NCBI RefSeq assembly: GCF_000003605.2
Contig: NW_003143305.1
Coordinates: 221,571-277,438 of the forward strand
Direction: 5' to 3'
DNA: 55,868 nt
Source of the DNA: Saccoglossus kowalevskii
Lineage: Eukaryota; Hemichordata; Enteropneusta; Harrimaniidae
Shown: positions 45,701 to 55,868 of the stretch, one piece after another
How positions within the stretch are numbered: the stretch's first letter is position 1
How the letters are laid out: every line of letters starts with the position of its first letter
Program-made: the position numbers and the translations under genes
The notes under the pieces: model-generated
The model's database searches: none
What the model saw: only the letters and a program-made list of their open reading frames with translations
Told to the model about the DNA's origin: nothing

Positions 45701-47361
45701 CTACAAATGCCCCTTTAACTTATTTACAAAAAGGAATCCATAAAATTGTACAGTGCTTACAATGAAGGATAAAGTACTCAATGTTGTGCAAAAATACTCG
45801 AGTAAACTGTTTCTCACGGGTATTACAGTAGGATTACCAGCACCTTGATATGGTACATTTGGCACATCAAACTTGTCAATACCTTTCAATAGTTGTGGAT
45901 TAAAAGAAACATTGCTATCCTCACACATGTTGTGAAGTATACAGCATGTAGTAACAGTTATTGGAACATTATCTAGACGTAAATCATTTCTTTTCATCAA
46001 GCATCTCCATCGCCCCTTTAAACGCCCAAATGCATTTTCAACGACCACTCTTGCTCTACTAAGCCTATTGTTGAATCTTTCCTGATCTTGAGTTAGCTGC
46101 CATTGTCCGAAAATGGTTTCATCACAATGGGCATTAATGGATAAGCAGGATCAGCCAATATTACCGGTCGTATTTGGTGATCTTGATGTTTTTGCTCTGG
46201 AAACAAAGTACCATCTGTCAACTTGCTATGAATATGAGAGTTAGCAAATACTCTGGCATCGTGTACGCTACCAGCCCTACCTACATTTATATCAACAAAT
46301 TTACAAGAGCCTGTAAAATAACAGAATAAAATGACTTTCTGTTGAAACAGTCGCTGAGATTATTCTCTGGGGCAATAATTGGTACGTGGCATCCATCTAT
46401 TATAGCAACAGCATATGGGAAGCCCCACCTTTGCTAAAAACTGTCCATTGTTGCCTGAAAAATAATCGTACAAATCACATCACTGTAAAATTTAGGAAAA
46501 ATCCAGACATGAGAATAATAAATTAATAATATATGTGTGACCAATCCATTCAACAAACGAAAATATAACTACATATACTACCATTCAAGATGATTGATTC
46601 TCACTAGTCCTTATATAATATAAATAATAATTGAAATATAGAAATTGTATGCTAATTATAAACATTTTTGATTCAATAAACATTTAAATATCAACTTTAA
46701 CTACAGATTGTCCAATCAGCAGAAATAATAATTTTAGTGACGCCACATGAAAAATTACTGACAATAATTTTAACCCAGATTTTATTTTAACCACCTTCAG
46801 TAAAAAAACTTAATAAAATTCCACACGATGAAGAAGATGGAAATGTAGTTGAGGTTGCACCAAAGACATGCACAATTGTTGACCTACCAATTCCAAATAA
46901 ATGAGCAATAGTTCTGTAGTGTTGCTGCAATTCTCACGTCCACTGAGATGGCATATCGCATTCTAGTGTCTGATTTCTTTAAATATGGACGCAGTCGATC
47001 ACATATGTATCTCTGTTGATTCTGAAATGAAGTAAATTAAATTTATCAGTTTTCTAAAATATCCACATATTACGACATGAAACATTATAATAAAAAGCAG
47101 AAAGTTGAACATAAGCATCACCAAACATCGAATTAAAAATGCAATTTCAGCTTACCTAATGTTTTCAATAAAATCTTTGTTATCCCAGGTTGGTAAAACT
47201 ATCCTGTCCCACCAATGAGTACTCCTTGTACGAAGGACAGTTGTTGTTCGTAAGCCAGCTTCTTGTATGAAAAGTACAAATGAATATCTCAGTCGACGAC
47301 GTGCATTCATATAACGCTGTAATCGAATTCTTTGTTCAGTGATATATTGACGTGAGCGCAC
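45701..47361 (-). pseudogene. PIF/Harbinger transposase (HARBI1-like)
   Basis: Minus-strand exons: 47361-47156 (MRSRQYITEQRIRLQRYM ... WWDRIVLPTWDNKDFIENIR), donor TTAG|GTAAGC; from 47021 after CATTTCAG (QQRYICDRLRPYLKKSDTRM, frame change, LFGIGRSTIVHVFG, the helix-turn-helix region); and from 46454 after ATTTTTCAG. The last part carries the DDE_Tnp_4 core: GFPYAVAIDGCHVPIIAPEN (first Asp), FVDINVGRAGSVHDARVF, PVILADPAYPLMPIVMKPF (second Asp) and VVENAFGRLKGRWRC (Glu), then CCILHNMCED. All three catalytic residues are present. One in-frame stop near 46435 and short frame changes near 46320, 46100 and 46925 disable it as read. Harbinger proteins cut and paste DNA, usually with a Myb-like partner. 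Confidence 0.85.
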
Positions 47362-47578
47362 GGCAAATAGACGGATTATTCATTGTCTCTCGTGCTTGAA
47401 GATTCGTTATACTTATCAGCAAACTTAAATCCTTGACTGTCTGTCACTGGGCAACAAGGCTACGGTGGACACAACGAACAGGTGTTTGGAAAAACAATAG
47501 GGGTAGTTTATACCATTGGTACCACTACTACTAAAACCCAGGTTCTAAAGCAGGGAGCGCTGGTACACTACTAAAATT

Positions 47579-49250
47579 CTAAATTGGTACATACTGGACC
47601 AAAGTACCTACAAATATCCAAACACCTGTAAAAGTATATAGGTAGAGTAGGTTAGTTAAGAGCTGCACCACGGGTAGTTGGGATGCCAAGCGGTGGGCAG
47701 TGTTAATACATAAGGGCAGAGAAGGATACAGATACTTCTGAAAAGCTTCACTTTTCCAATCCCCCATAAATTTAATCAACTCTGTTGGTATCCCACGAGG
47801 CACCTCCATGACTGGAACTATGAGTCGAGTAGTGGGATGTCATAGGAACGAGCGATTTTAACAGAGTGAGAAGCCTAGAGTTAAAGTGAGCTGAAAGTAT
47901 GGGTTAGCGAGTAGAGGGCTTAGTGAGGCCAAGCAGGTTGAGAGGAGTGACGAAACCGGGCAGAACGGGTGTCTCTCTGTAAGCGTGGCAGTGGCAAAAT
48001 TAGTTTCCTCTCCTTGGTCTGGATAGTTTTAGACCATCAAATAATCAGCCCCATGTAAACTCCGAAAGTCTTGATGAGTGACCTGTCAAAACTTTGAGCT
48101 GTCTTCGGCAGTACATTGGATTTTCTCAGTAATGCAACAAATAGTAACAAACAAATAGCCCAGAATACTTTATCGTCAGTCAGAGTTAAGTTTAGTTGGG
48201 AATGGATACCCAGCAAGATCGGTGGTGTATTGGTACTGCCTAACAGAGGACAATGCCAGACGTCTGGCAAGAAAGGCAGCATACCGACAGACGACAGAGG
48301 ACTACAGGATCAACTGGGACAAGAGTATAGCCATGCTCTAAGCAAAATGAAAGGTAGACCCTGCGGTGGGTTGCATAATTCTCGCATTGCTGCCATGACG
48401 ATAGGGTGGCGAAAGGTATCACTATTATTATTAGCCAGTGCTACCTGGCTATCTGTATAAATAACGACAGAATGGTTTCGCTAATATGGTGCCCAACGTT
48501 TGGCTGCTAACAGGATTTATAGAACTTCTTTATGGTTAATGTGCAGCGAGGCTGTGGCCGGCCAGTCAGTGTGCCAGGCAACATATTGCCAGTCCCCGCG
48601 ATGTGTACATCAGTAATAGGACGTGGATCAATGAATTTGTGGCAACCATTAAATACTTTTAAATATGATAGCCATCATTTGATATTCACTTGGCAGTCGT
48701 TGAAGAGTCGGATTTTATGGGATGCTTGCTTGAGCTGGTTCATGTCATCCAGTATGCACCAGAGGAAAGTTCTACCTCCTTTGACAACATGACAAGCCCA
48801 GGCCAGTTTACCGGCAATAGAAATTGCAGCTGGTGCCCAGCAAAAATTATGAAACTCATTGGCGACAATTGTAGCGTAAGGTTAACCGTGTCAATTTCAA
48901 TACCCAGGAAAGTGAGCTTTTGTGAGGATCCCACTACCTTATGCCAGGCTATACGAATACCAAGCCGTCTTAGAAGTTGAAGCAGCGTGTTGAGGGCAGT
49001 GTCACACTCGTCATATGTTTTTGAAATGATCAAAAAGTCATCCAAGTAGGCCACCATAGCCTCATAACCCGGCTTAGCCATCATGTGACGGACGCTTTGG
49101 GTTAGTCTGTGAAAAATGCCTGGGGAGCGTCGAAGTTGAAGCTGGCACGCGTTGAAAGTGTGATGTCTCGTGATGGGTAGGACGTTGACAACTTTGTGGT
49201 GCTTGGTTATGTACGCCAAGCTGATGGAGAAAATGCCAGCGGTGTCCTAC
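47579..49250 (-). pseudogene. DIRS-type retrotransposon: RT, RNase H, tyrosine recombinase
   Basis: Minus-strand order: reverse transcriptase (49219-48800) with SPGIFHRLTQSVRHMM, AYLDDFLII (YxDD active site) and LTFLGIEIDT; LAWACHVVKGGRTFLWCILD (about 48800-48750) linking to RNase H, seen as HINHKE and VVIYTDSQVALANNN (about 48470); then a tyrosine recombinase with ENYATHRRVYLSFCLEHGY (about 48390), FWAICLLLFVALLRKSNVLP (about 48180), WSKTIQ (about 48025), a degenerate YSTHSSSHGGAS box (about 47835), and GIPTELIKFMGDWKSEAFQK followed by YLYP, where a Tyr nucleophile is expected. RT plus tyrosine recombinase in this order is diagnostic of DIRS-like elements, which integrate without an integrase. 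Several frame changes; gag and the terminal repeats were not found. Confidence 0.85.
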
Positions 49251-49259
49251 ACAATCAGT

Positions 49260-50540
49260 GACAATAGATCAAAAACTGGATGGAATTTCAGTGGACCCAA
49301 GAACACTGACTCTGACGAGGTGTAGTAATGGTCGAATACGTCAGTTGTGTTTGAAGCATTGTTATATGTTGTAGTAATACAAAAGTAGCACCATTCTTGG
49401 CAACAGTCTAACAAGCGAGCTAAACTTGGTTCTGTTTCGAATAAAATGTAGTAAGCGTACCATCTGTTTGAAATCAATGAGAAGAGAGAAGGAATGGAAT
49501 GTACATTTGTTTCGGATTCACTGCTGGAATACGACACACAGCTCCACAAGTGATTGAGAAGTTCTCGTACATCAAACTCTTTCAAAAAACCCTGGCATGT
49601 GTCTTTGATTAGCATGGAAGTGCCATTTCGGACACAATGGGGCTAGTTGAAAGATTCTTTTCAATCATGTATATTTTACTTTGTGGAACTATATTTGCTT
49701 TTAGGTCTGCAACATTACAGATAATCGAGTGTCCATGGAAAGTTCTGATACCACCCCCAGATGTAGCATTTCAAAGCCCCCACAGTCACGCAACTGGGAA
49801 AACCCTACATACTCTCCATTTCCATTGTGTAGTCTTTCATTGGAAGTCAACTTTTCAATCATTTCTTTGGCACTGCTTTCTGCATTCAACTGAATTTTCT
49901 TATATCCCAATCCCATTTTGTGAAAGATTTGTTTTTCAGCTTCGTTTGGTATTTTGGACGCACAGCGGTCCGACAGACACAAGAAATGGCCTGTCCAAAT
50001 ACATTTTACATCTTTGTAATAAAGATATACATTAAAGTGAAGTTTTACATTATTTTGAGGATCTGTACCTCACTGTAGAGAAGCTATTCATGACTGAAAT
50101 TGTATACATTACTGTAAAAAGATACATGTAATACATTATTGTAAGATCTCGCACAATGTACCCCATTGTACAGAAGTTATACACTACCTAGAAGATTTAC
50201 ACCATACTGAAAATTTTATGTTACAATTTTAGGGAAACTTGCCCATTTTTTTATATGGAAATTGAGCTTATTTTTTCTAATAGCAATATGGAATTCAATA
50301 TTCTGGATATTTTATAAGAATCTTTGATACGCCATTAAACTCAGTTTTTGTGTTTTGCAGCTTGATATATAGATATAGCGTTTAGCCACAAGTATTACAA
50401 AATTTAGCAATACAGAAAATTGTTCTTCTCCCAGAATAATTTGTTTTGCATTGGGAATATCAAGAAGCCCTAAATGTCTTCCCCACAACATATACATACC
50501 CAGAACTCCATAACAAATTCACAATTATAAAATGAAAAGT
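49260..50540. other. Non-genic stretch between DIRS and LINE remnants
   Basis: ORFs of 93-132 codons on both strands (49247-50035) show no motifs. From about 50040 to 50240 a loosely repeated pattern like TACATTATTGTA/TGTACAGAAG suggests old simple repeats. Part may be the DIRS element's decayed 5' region. Confidence 0.4.
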
Positions 50541-50543
50541 GTA

Positions 50544-53500
50544 TTAAAGTTTCTTTTTCTCTTCGCCGCAAAAAGTAAATTTCTCAGTTTCTACTCTTGG
50601 TGGCACCATTTTGGACAGAATAACATTAGTGGGTAATACATTGTGCAATATCTTAAATTGGACGGTTCTTACTCTATTATCAATTGTCACTTTATGAGTA
50701 AGCTGGTACAATGGATCCCAACATTCAATATGTTCATTGAATAAAAGAGTGTAATACATTTCAGACCTGGGAGGAATAAAATAAAAATCTACAAAGCATT
50801 TGGTTACATTTCTGGTGTTAGTCTTTAATTCCCCTTAATACTGCTCCAACTCTGAAAAAAGTTTCCCTATTTTAAAATTAGCAATATTGTTTGCAGTAAT
50901 AGAATTTCTCCATACTCGTGGTACGGCATTAGTAAGACTAACACATAATAGACTGTGCAACTCCCATTGCCCTCACATCCTCCCTACCAAAATATTGCTA
51001 TTTTTCTTGAATAGCTGCCCCACATACATAATTCCGGCTCTAATAAATTTTTTACATATATGTTGATTGTTCCAAATTACTTGTTTTAACAATAATTTCT
51101 CATTATCGTTGCCCAACTGATTAGCTTCTGACCACACATGTAGCATGTTTTTAAAGAAGCCAGATAGTTTAACTGACAATATTTGAACCTTAAAATTACT
51201 TTACAGTAGAACTTCCACCTACTTTTCCTACTTCACTTTCCAACACTGTCCTCCAGGGATATTTAATATTTGTATCGCAAAACCTCTGGATCCAATTAAT
51301 ACGCTGTGCCTTATAAATTGCTCCTATGTCAGGCATGGTTAACCCTACTTTATCCACAGCACCTATCATTGTTTGTCGAGCAGTTTTGTCCGGCCCACTC
51401 CAAAGGAATTTGAAAATTAATTTATTTACATCCCTGAGACCATGTGTCGGAAAATCTATCATGTTCATAACATATTGAATTCTCGAAATAGCCATACTCT
51501 TAATAATTTAAATCTTGCCATATATAGTTAAATCTCTAGATTTCCAGAAATTTAGACTAATTCTGAGTTTTTCCAACTGTTCTGCCAGATTCAGATCAAG
51601 TGCCTTATTTTTATTATAGGACACATAAATGCCTACAATTTTAATTCGACTTTCTGGCCACTTGACTCTCAGTGGTTTTTCTTTACAATCTTTATTTTTC
51701 CCTTACCACATTGCTTCATTTTCGTTAATATTAACCTTGAGGCCTGATAGACTCTCAAAGCTTTCTAACAACTAGAAAACATTCTCCCCAGATTTTACAT
51801 CTTCAACATAACATGTGAGGTCATCTGCAAATGACACATTTTTAATTTCTTAATTTTCTATCTCTATAACTCTGATGCCTTTATCGGATCTAAGATTTAT
51901 TAGGAAAATTTCCAGGGCAAGAACAAACAGTAATGGGGAGATGCAATCTCCCTGTTTGACTCCCCTGGCAAGCTTGAAGTACCCGGTGACTGCCTCTATT
52001 CATAACGCAACTTTGGTAGTTGCTTTATAATGCTTTTATCCAGCTTATGAAATTCTGACCAAAATTTAACTGTTTAATACCTTGAATAAGCAAGACCAAT
52101 CTAATGAATCGAAGGCTTTTTCTAGATCTATTTGTTATTAAAATGCCAGATATATTAATTTCGTCTGTATAGTTCATCACCCCTTCAATTAATCTTATTG
52201 CGTCTCCAATAAACCTAAAAATAAAATAAAATAAAAATTGTATAGTCCACATTCAAGAGCGTTACTGGTCCCCAATTACGAATGAATCTTTTGTCTTTAC
52301 CTTTTGTCTCGATTAGGGAGATAACCCCTTGCCTCTGTGATGGTGAGAATTCTCCCTTCTCAAATGTAGCGTTAAACGAATCTATCATATAAGGCTTTAA
52401 GATTGGCCAGAATTGTTTATAAAATTCGCACGTTATCTCATCATTACCAGGGGTTTCATTAACCTGCATAGATTTTATCACCCTTTCAGCTTCCTCCTCA
52501 GTTATTGGCCCATCACACATTTTTGATTTGTTTTCAACCATCTTGGGAATTTCAGGATTATTAAAAAACATATTTTCATTCCTGATAATATTCTCTTTAT
52601 TCTTTTCTAGTTTACTGGAGTATAAGATCATGTAGAACTGTTTTATCTCTTTGTTTATTTCATCTTGCTCACTTATCTCTACACCATCTTCCCTGGTATT
52701 TTATTTAACAGCCTTTTATTGTTATTGTATTTCTCCATTTGAAAAAAATATTTTGTGTTTTTCTCTCCTAATTCTACCCTGTTTCACCTAGATCTAATCA
52801 TTAATCCTTCAATTTTCTGTTCAAATTCTTCCTCCAATTTTTCTTTAACTCTGTCTCTCTGTGTAATTAGTTCCTCAGTTGGCTTATTGCTCATTTTTGC
52901 TATTTCTGTTAATTCCTTTTTTAATTGTAACACTTTTTGTTTTCGTACAGCAGCTTGAATTTTACCAAATCTCATTGATTCTTATTTAATTTAAAATTTT
53001 ATCCAATCCCACTTCACCCCAGGATCCTGAATATCTACTCCTTCCTGTGCCCAGTTTGTCCTCAATCAAAGATACTTATTATCTCTCAAGAAACTATTGT
53101 TTAGTTTCCAGTAAGATGGCCCACGGCCACTTCCCTCCCATGACATTTCAAGAGTAACTGCTTAATTATGAAATTGTCAAGTCTACTTTGCACTACTTCA
53201 GGGTGGAAGCGTCTCCAAGTATAATTTTTTTGTCTGCATTTCTCACCCTCCATATATCAATTAAGCCAAATGACTTCATTATTTCTTTTATTAGTTTTTT
53301 GCATTTTTTCAGGGTGTTGGATTTCCCCCTTTATGATCATTTTTCAGATCCATCATAATGTTAATATTGGGGTCTTGAACATATTCTTTTAGTTAAATAT
53401 CGCCTTCAAAGATAACATATGATTAACTTCGTCGTTTGGTGCAGACGAGTTCACAATTACAAACTGTTTCTGAGCGATGTTAACATCTGTGATTAGAAAT

Positions 53501-53600
53501 CTCCCTTTAGGATCGTTTGTTACGGTATTAATGTTGAAATCTACACCCTAAACACGGTGAGGACTCCCCTGCTATTGCTGGAGCCATGCGAAAAATCTTT
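50544..53600 (-). pseudogene. L1/Tx1-like LINE ORF2 (endonuclease and reverse transcriptase)
   Basis: Reading right to left: AP-endonuclease pieces (about 53560-53440, KGRFLITDVNIAQKQFVIVN; about 53270-53170, LIDIWRVRN then RLDNFII), a charged linker (52975-52784), then the RT domain: GPITEEEAERVIKSM, GNDEITCEFYKQFWPILKPY, SPSQRQGVISLIE (52500-52310), FIGDAIRLIEGVMNYTDEIN (about 52190), FADD (51831-51820), and a C-terminal domain with LIFKFLWSGPDKTARQTMIG, GAIYKAQRINWIQRF (51420-51290), AGIMYVGQLFKKN (about 51010) and VQFKILHNVLPTN (about 50650). ORF2 nicks DNA and primes reverse transcription on it. Intervening stops, frame changes and an A-rich interruption at about 52205-52235 show it is dead. 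The FADD active site remains. Confidence 0.85.
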
Positions 53601-54070
53601 AGCTGAGATGCCCAGTTTTATCAGTACTGTGAGTTTTCTGTAACATAATTATGTTTCAGGATTTGTTTCTTTAAGCCATTTAAACATTTTTTCCGCTTTT
53701 TTATCTTATATAGACTTACAAACTTTATATTAGAGCCCATAACGTGCCTGATTTTTCTGTCAGTATGAACACAGTGACAACCACAAAGTACCTCAAGTTT
53801 TCAACTCATTTTTTAACAATAAAACACTTAACTAAATACAGAGTAAACCTCTATGAAACAAAACTCAAACAATAATTAAAAGAAACTCTTACTCCATAGG
53901 CCCAAACACGGTTCAGTGAAACCACGGAACAAGACATTGGGTAGCCTAACAAAAAATGGCTTACAATTTCAAAACAATATCCAAACAAACAGAACGCCTT
54001 CCCAGTCACACACTATTATTGTATACAACTGTGTTCGACATGTTTACATTTCATTACTAACCGATTATTG

Positions 54071-54872
54071 TTAACTCCGACTCTGTCTTCGATCAGCTAT
54101 TTCTCCTCCTGTGTATCTATGTCCATCTATGAGCACGACGCCATTAGAAAACCGCACTTTATGACTTTTATCGAAGGCTTCCTTTATCAAGGGCCTCATT
54201 TTCTTCTTTTTTGTGTAATCCAACTCACAAAGGTCCTCCTTTACATAGATACCGCTTCCCTCGAATTTCGATTTATTCATGAGAGTTTCACGGCGTGTGG
54301 GTCGTCGAAGAAATTTGGTAATTATATGGCGCGGACGGTTTTGTGCTTGTTGGCCAATGCGATGTGCGTACTCTACTTCTCCTTTTTTCTATGTTGAAAA
54401 TTTTGCCTAGCACTTTTTTCAACATTTCCATTGGGTTTTCCCCTTGTCTTTTTTTGATACCTCCGAATCTAAGATTGAAGCCGCGACAATATCTTTGTAA
54501 CCTTGATTTCCTTCAACTCTGTGTCCATTCGTTCTAGATCTATCTGCGTTTCCTTGTAGTCTAGGTTATTCACTGTCTCTATGATTCCCTCCATTTGATC
54601 TTGGAACTTGGTCTGTTGTTCTTCTAAGCCTTTCTAAAGATTCTTGAATCTCTCTGTTGTGTGCATCAGTCTTTCTATCCAACCTTTTCAGTAGAGTGAA
54701 CACCATTTCGATTGTTATTTTCTCCCACGCAGTAATCGTCGCTTTCTTCACTGTGGTCTTCGCGCGGAGGGTTATTTGTTGACTGTGATGTGTTTCCTCG
54801 TGGTAACATATTTTGAGAACTGTCCTTCCCGGATTTCTTTGCCTTATTTCCCGAACCAATGTAGACTCTCAC
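54071..54872 (-). pseudogene. L1-like LINE ORF1 (transposase_22-type RNA-binding protein)
   Basis: Upstream of ORF2 on the same strand. An N-terminal charged stretch with SESDD-type residues (from 54872) leads, after a frame change, into a coiled coil near 54700-54600 (EMVFTLLKRLDRKTDAHNRE, IQESLERLRRTTDQ). The C-terminal half has the ORF1p RRM/CTD signature: YAHRIGQQAQNRPRHIITKF (about 54380), then GSGIYVKEDLCELDYTKKKK and KVRFSNGVVLIDGHRYTG, ending at a stop at 54071. ORF1p trimerises through the coiled coil and packages its own RNA. The C-terminal frame is open for over 100 codons, better kept than ORF2. Confidence 0.8.
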
Positions 54873-54933
54873 TCAAACTTCATGACCTCTGACCTCCAAA
54901 TATGACTGTTGCCTTTTTTTTTGACTTTCCCTG

Positions 54934-55202
54934 TCAATCTCTGGGTCGTACTCTTGAAGGACCTAACTGAGAGCGAAATAACAGGTTTCGTTCAGTTCTG
55001 GCGTCACGGGCAAACGTTTTGGCACATACTGATCGAGGCATACCCAAAACGTTACCTGCCTGTCCATCTTTCGCCGTTTCTCTGCAAAGATCGCGAATAC
55101 TTACGCGATCACCGTTCCGCGTTACTCCGAGGCCTATCAACTCGCCGTCAGTCATGGACAGAACGGTATCGTCACTTAAACGTAACATTCGCCCTCTATA
55201 TA
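54934..55202 (-). CDS. SAM-like domain exon
   Basis: A minus-strand frame from ATG at 55188, preceded by an acceptor TTTACTCATTCTAG (exon edge 55202), encodes 84 residues. Residues 2-42 (LRLSDDTVLSMTDGELIGLG, VTRNGDRVSIRDLCRE) fit the C-terminal half of SAM-like domains (L..MT...L..LGV...GDR..+..LC). The rest is Arg-rich without motif. The promoter/exon-1 repeat at 55541-55858 lies upstream in the same direction, so this may be the second exon of that transcription unit, later truncated by the LINE whose 5' end lies just below 54934. The SAM assignment is tentative. Confidence 0.4.
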
Positions 55203-55229
55203 CTAGAATGAGTAAATCATATACTAGTA

Positions 55230-55540
55230 AGAGTGAATAATTTACTGACGGATAAACAAGTAATAGAGTGCGCGCATTGTATAACTACGAATTTATATAA
55301 AATAATTAAATAGCGAATGTACATAAAACAATAGAATATGATAATGAAATAGCGAGTGTACATAAAATAATAGTATTTGATAATAACGAAATAGCGAATG
55401 TACATTAAATAATACTATTTAAAAATGACGTATGTACATAAAATAGTAATAGACAATAAAATGACGAGTGCTCAAAATGTAATATCGTTTTGTAGTAGTA
55501 GTATAACGAATGTACATAGAATAATAGTGGTTGCTAGTAA
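55230..55540. repeat. Degenerate ~45-bp tandem repeat in the presumed first intron
   Basis: GCGAATGTACATAAAATAATAGTA-like units recur about six times between 55310 and 55530 (GCGAATGTACATAAAACAATAG, GCGAGTGTACATAAAATAATAG, GCGAATGTACATTAAATAATAC, ACGTATGTACATAAAATAGTAA and so on). It is a local minisatellite with no coding potential. Confidence 0.8.
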
Positions 55541-55858
55541 AGTAAAGGCAGAGTCTTACCTTTATTAAGCTGTCTCTTGGTGAGATGATACACACGTTGA
55601 GAATGGATATCTAAACGAAACTAGCGAAGGAACGGTAGCTGAAGCTTGCGTTATTTCTCTAGGTTCCGATCAGACTGCCGAAGTTCCCGGATATTGGAGA
55701 ATGGGAACTTCGGTACCTGTCGGGATCCTTCGGCGATACGTAAATCACATAGGCCATTTATACTACACTCTCCTCCGTCATCTTTTTCGGTGATGGTTCC
55801 ATTATCCTATAATCTTCTTTTCCAGTATCAAGCCCATGTGATTTAGGCCAGTATCGCC
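55541..55858 (-). promoter_or_regulatory. Promoter and first-exon repeat, copy 2
   Basis: Same orientation and structure as 25001-25310: minus-strand TATAAATGGCC (TATA at 55762-55755), leader with CGACAGGTACCGAAGTTCCC, and splice donor AAAG|GTAAGACTCTGCCTT (exon edge 55560). This copy has an extra inverted GAAGTTCCC/GGGAACTTC pair in the leader. Promoter, leader and 5' splice site are all retained. Confidence 0.65.
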
Positions 55859-55868
55859 TAGGTGTCAA

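Noticed and set aside
1..55868. tRNA, rRNA and snRNA genes
   Set aside because: I looked for a GGTTCGAATCC-type B box with a plausible A box and acceptor stem and saw none that held up; this was by eye, so a covariance search could still find one.

Overview
This is AT-rich nuclear DNA from a metazoan, most likely an aquatic invertebrate. Coding similarity is broken into short exons with GT-AG borders. The mobile elements are animal types: pogo/Tigger, PIF/Harbinger, an L1/Tx1-like LINE, DIRS, Ty3/Gypsy. There are microsatellites and old tandem repeats, and no bacterial gene layout. A bivalve-like or lancelet-like genome would fit; the species cannot be settled by eye. I see no intact, clearly host-essential gene. 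Nearly every recognisable reading frame carries a frameshift or stop.

Layout. 1-16 kb: sparse, with an inverted-repeat element (266-680), a Ty3/Gypsy integrase remnant (4.1-4.8 kb, minus), one copy of a dispersed repeat (7.5-8.4 kb) and a ~145-bp tandem repeat (11.4-12.6 kb). 16-22 kb: a hammerhead-like motif, a duplicated repeat, a transposase-like gene marked by DGRCDSPG/ATDRH/CHTG motifs (17.4-18.9 kb, minus), and a pogo-type transposase 3' end whose 3' flank is the second copy of the 7.5-kb repeat. 24-26 kb: C-terminal part of an uncharacterised multi-copy family (called family X here) behind a conserved promoter/exon-1 repeat, then a zinc-finger ORF remnant. 28.4-31.1 kb: an intron-bearing Tigger-like gene interrupted by a segment with two perfect heat-shock elements and a TATA box. 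33.9-35.7 kb: the middle of another family X copy. 36.5-39.0 kb: a six-exon gene ending in a SAP-like motif. 41.6-42.2 kb: the C-terminus of a third family X copy. 43-47.4 kb: Myb/SANT-like ORF, a MITE and a Harbinger transposase. 47.6-49.3 kb: DIRS-type RT-RNase H-tyrosine recombinase. 50.5-54.9 kb: a LINE with ORF1 and ORF2 (minus). 54.9-55.9 kb: a SAM-like exon behind a second copy of the family X promoter repeat.

The most interesting thread is family X. Its fragments overlap enough to suggest one long protein: a helical N-terminus, an SDRA...NNFFCGLH region, an FRGNR region, an FGYLDQLMR region, a coiled coil with a WQSVEEV-type segment, and a C-terminal Tudor/chromo-like fold (LVGK...PGFP.WYNI.Y...Y.Y.LQDD). 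A shared TATA promoter and 5' splice site precede two of the fragments. The long non-genic stretches listed show only AT-rich sequence, microsatellites or short unsupported ORFs. All family assignments are from reading motifs, not from searches.
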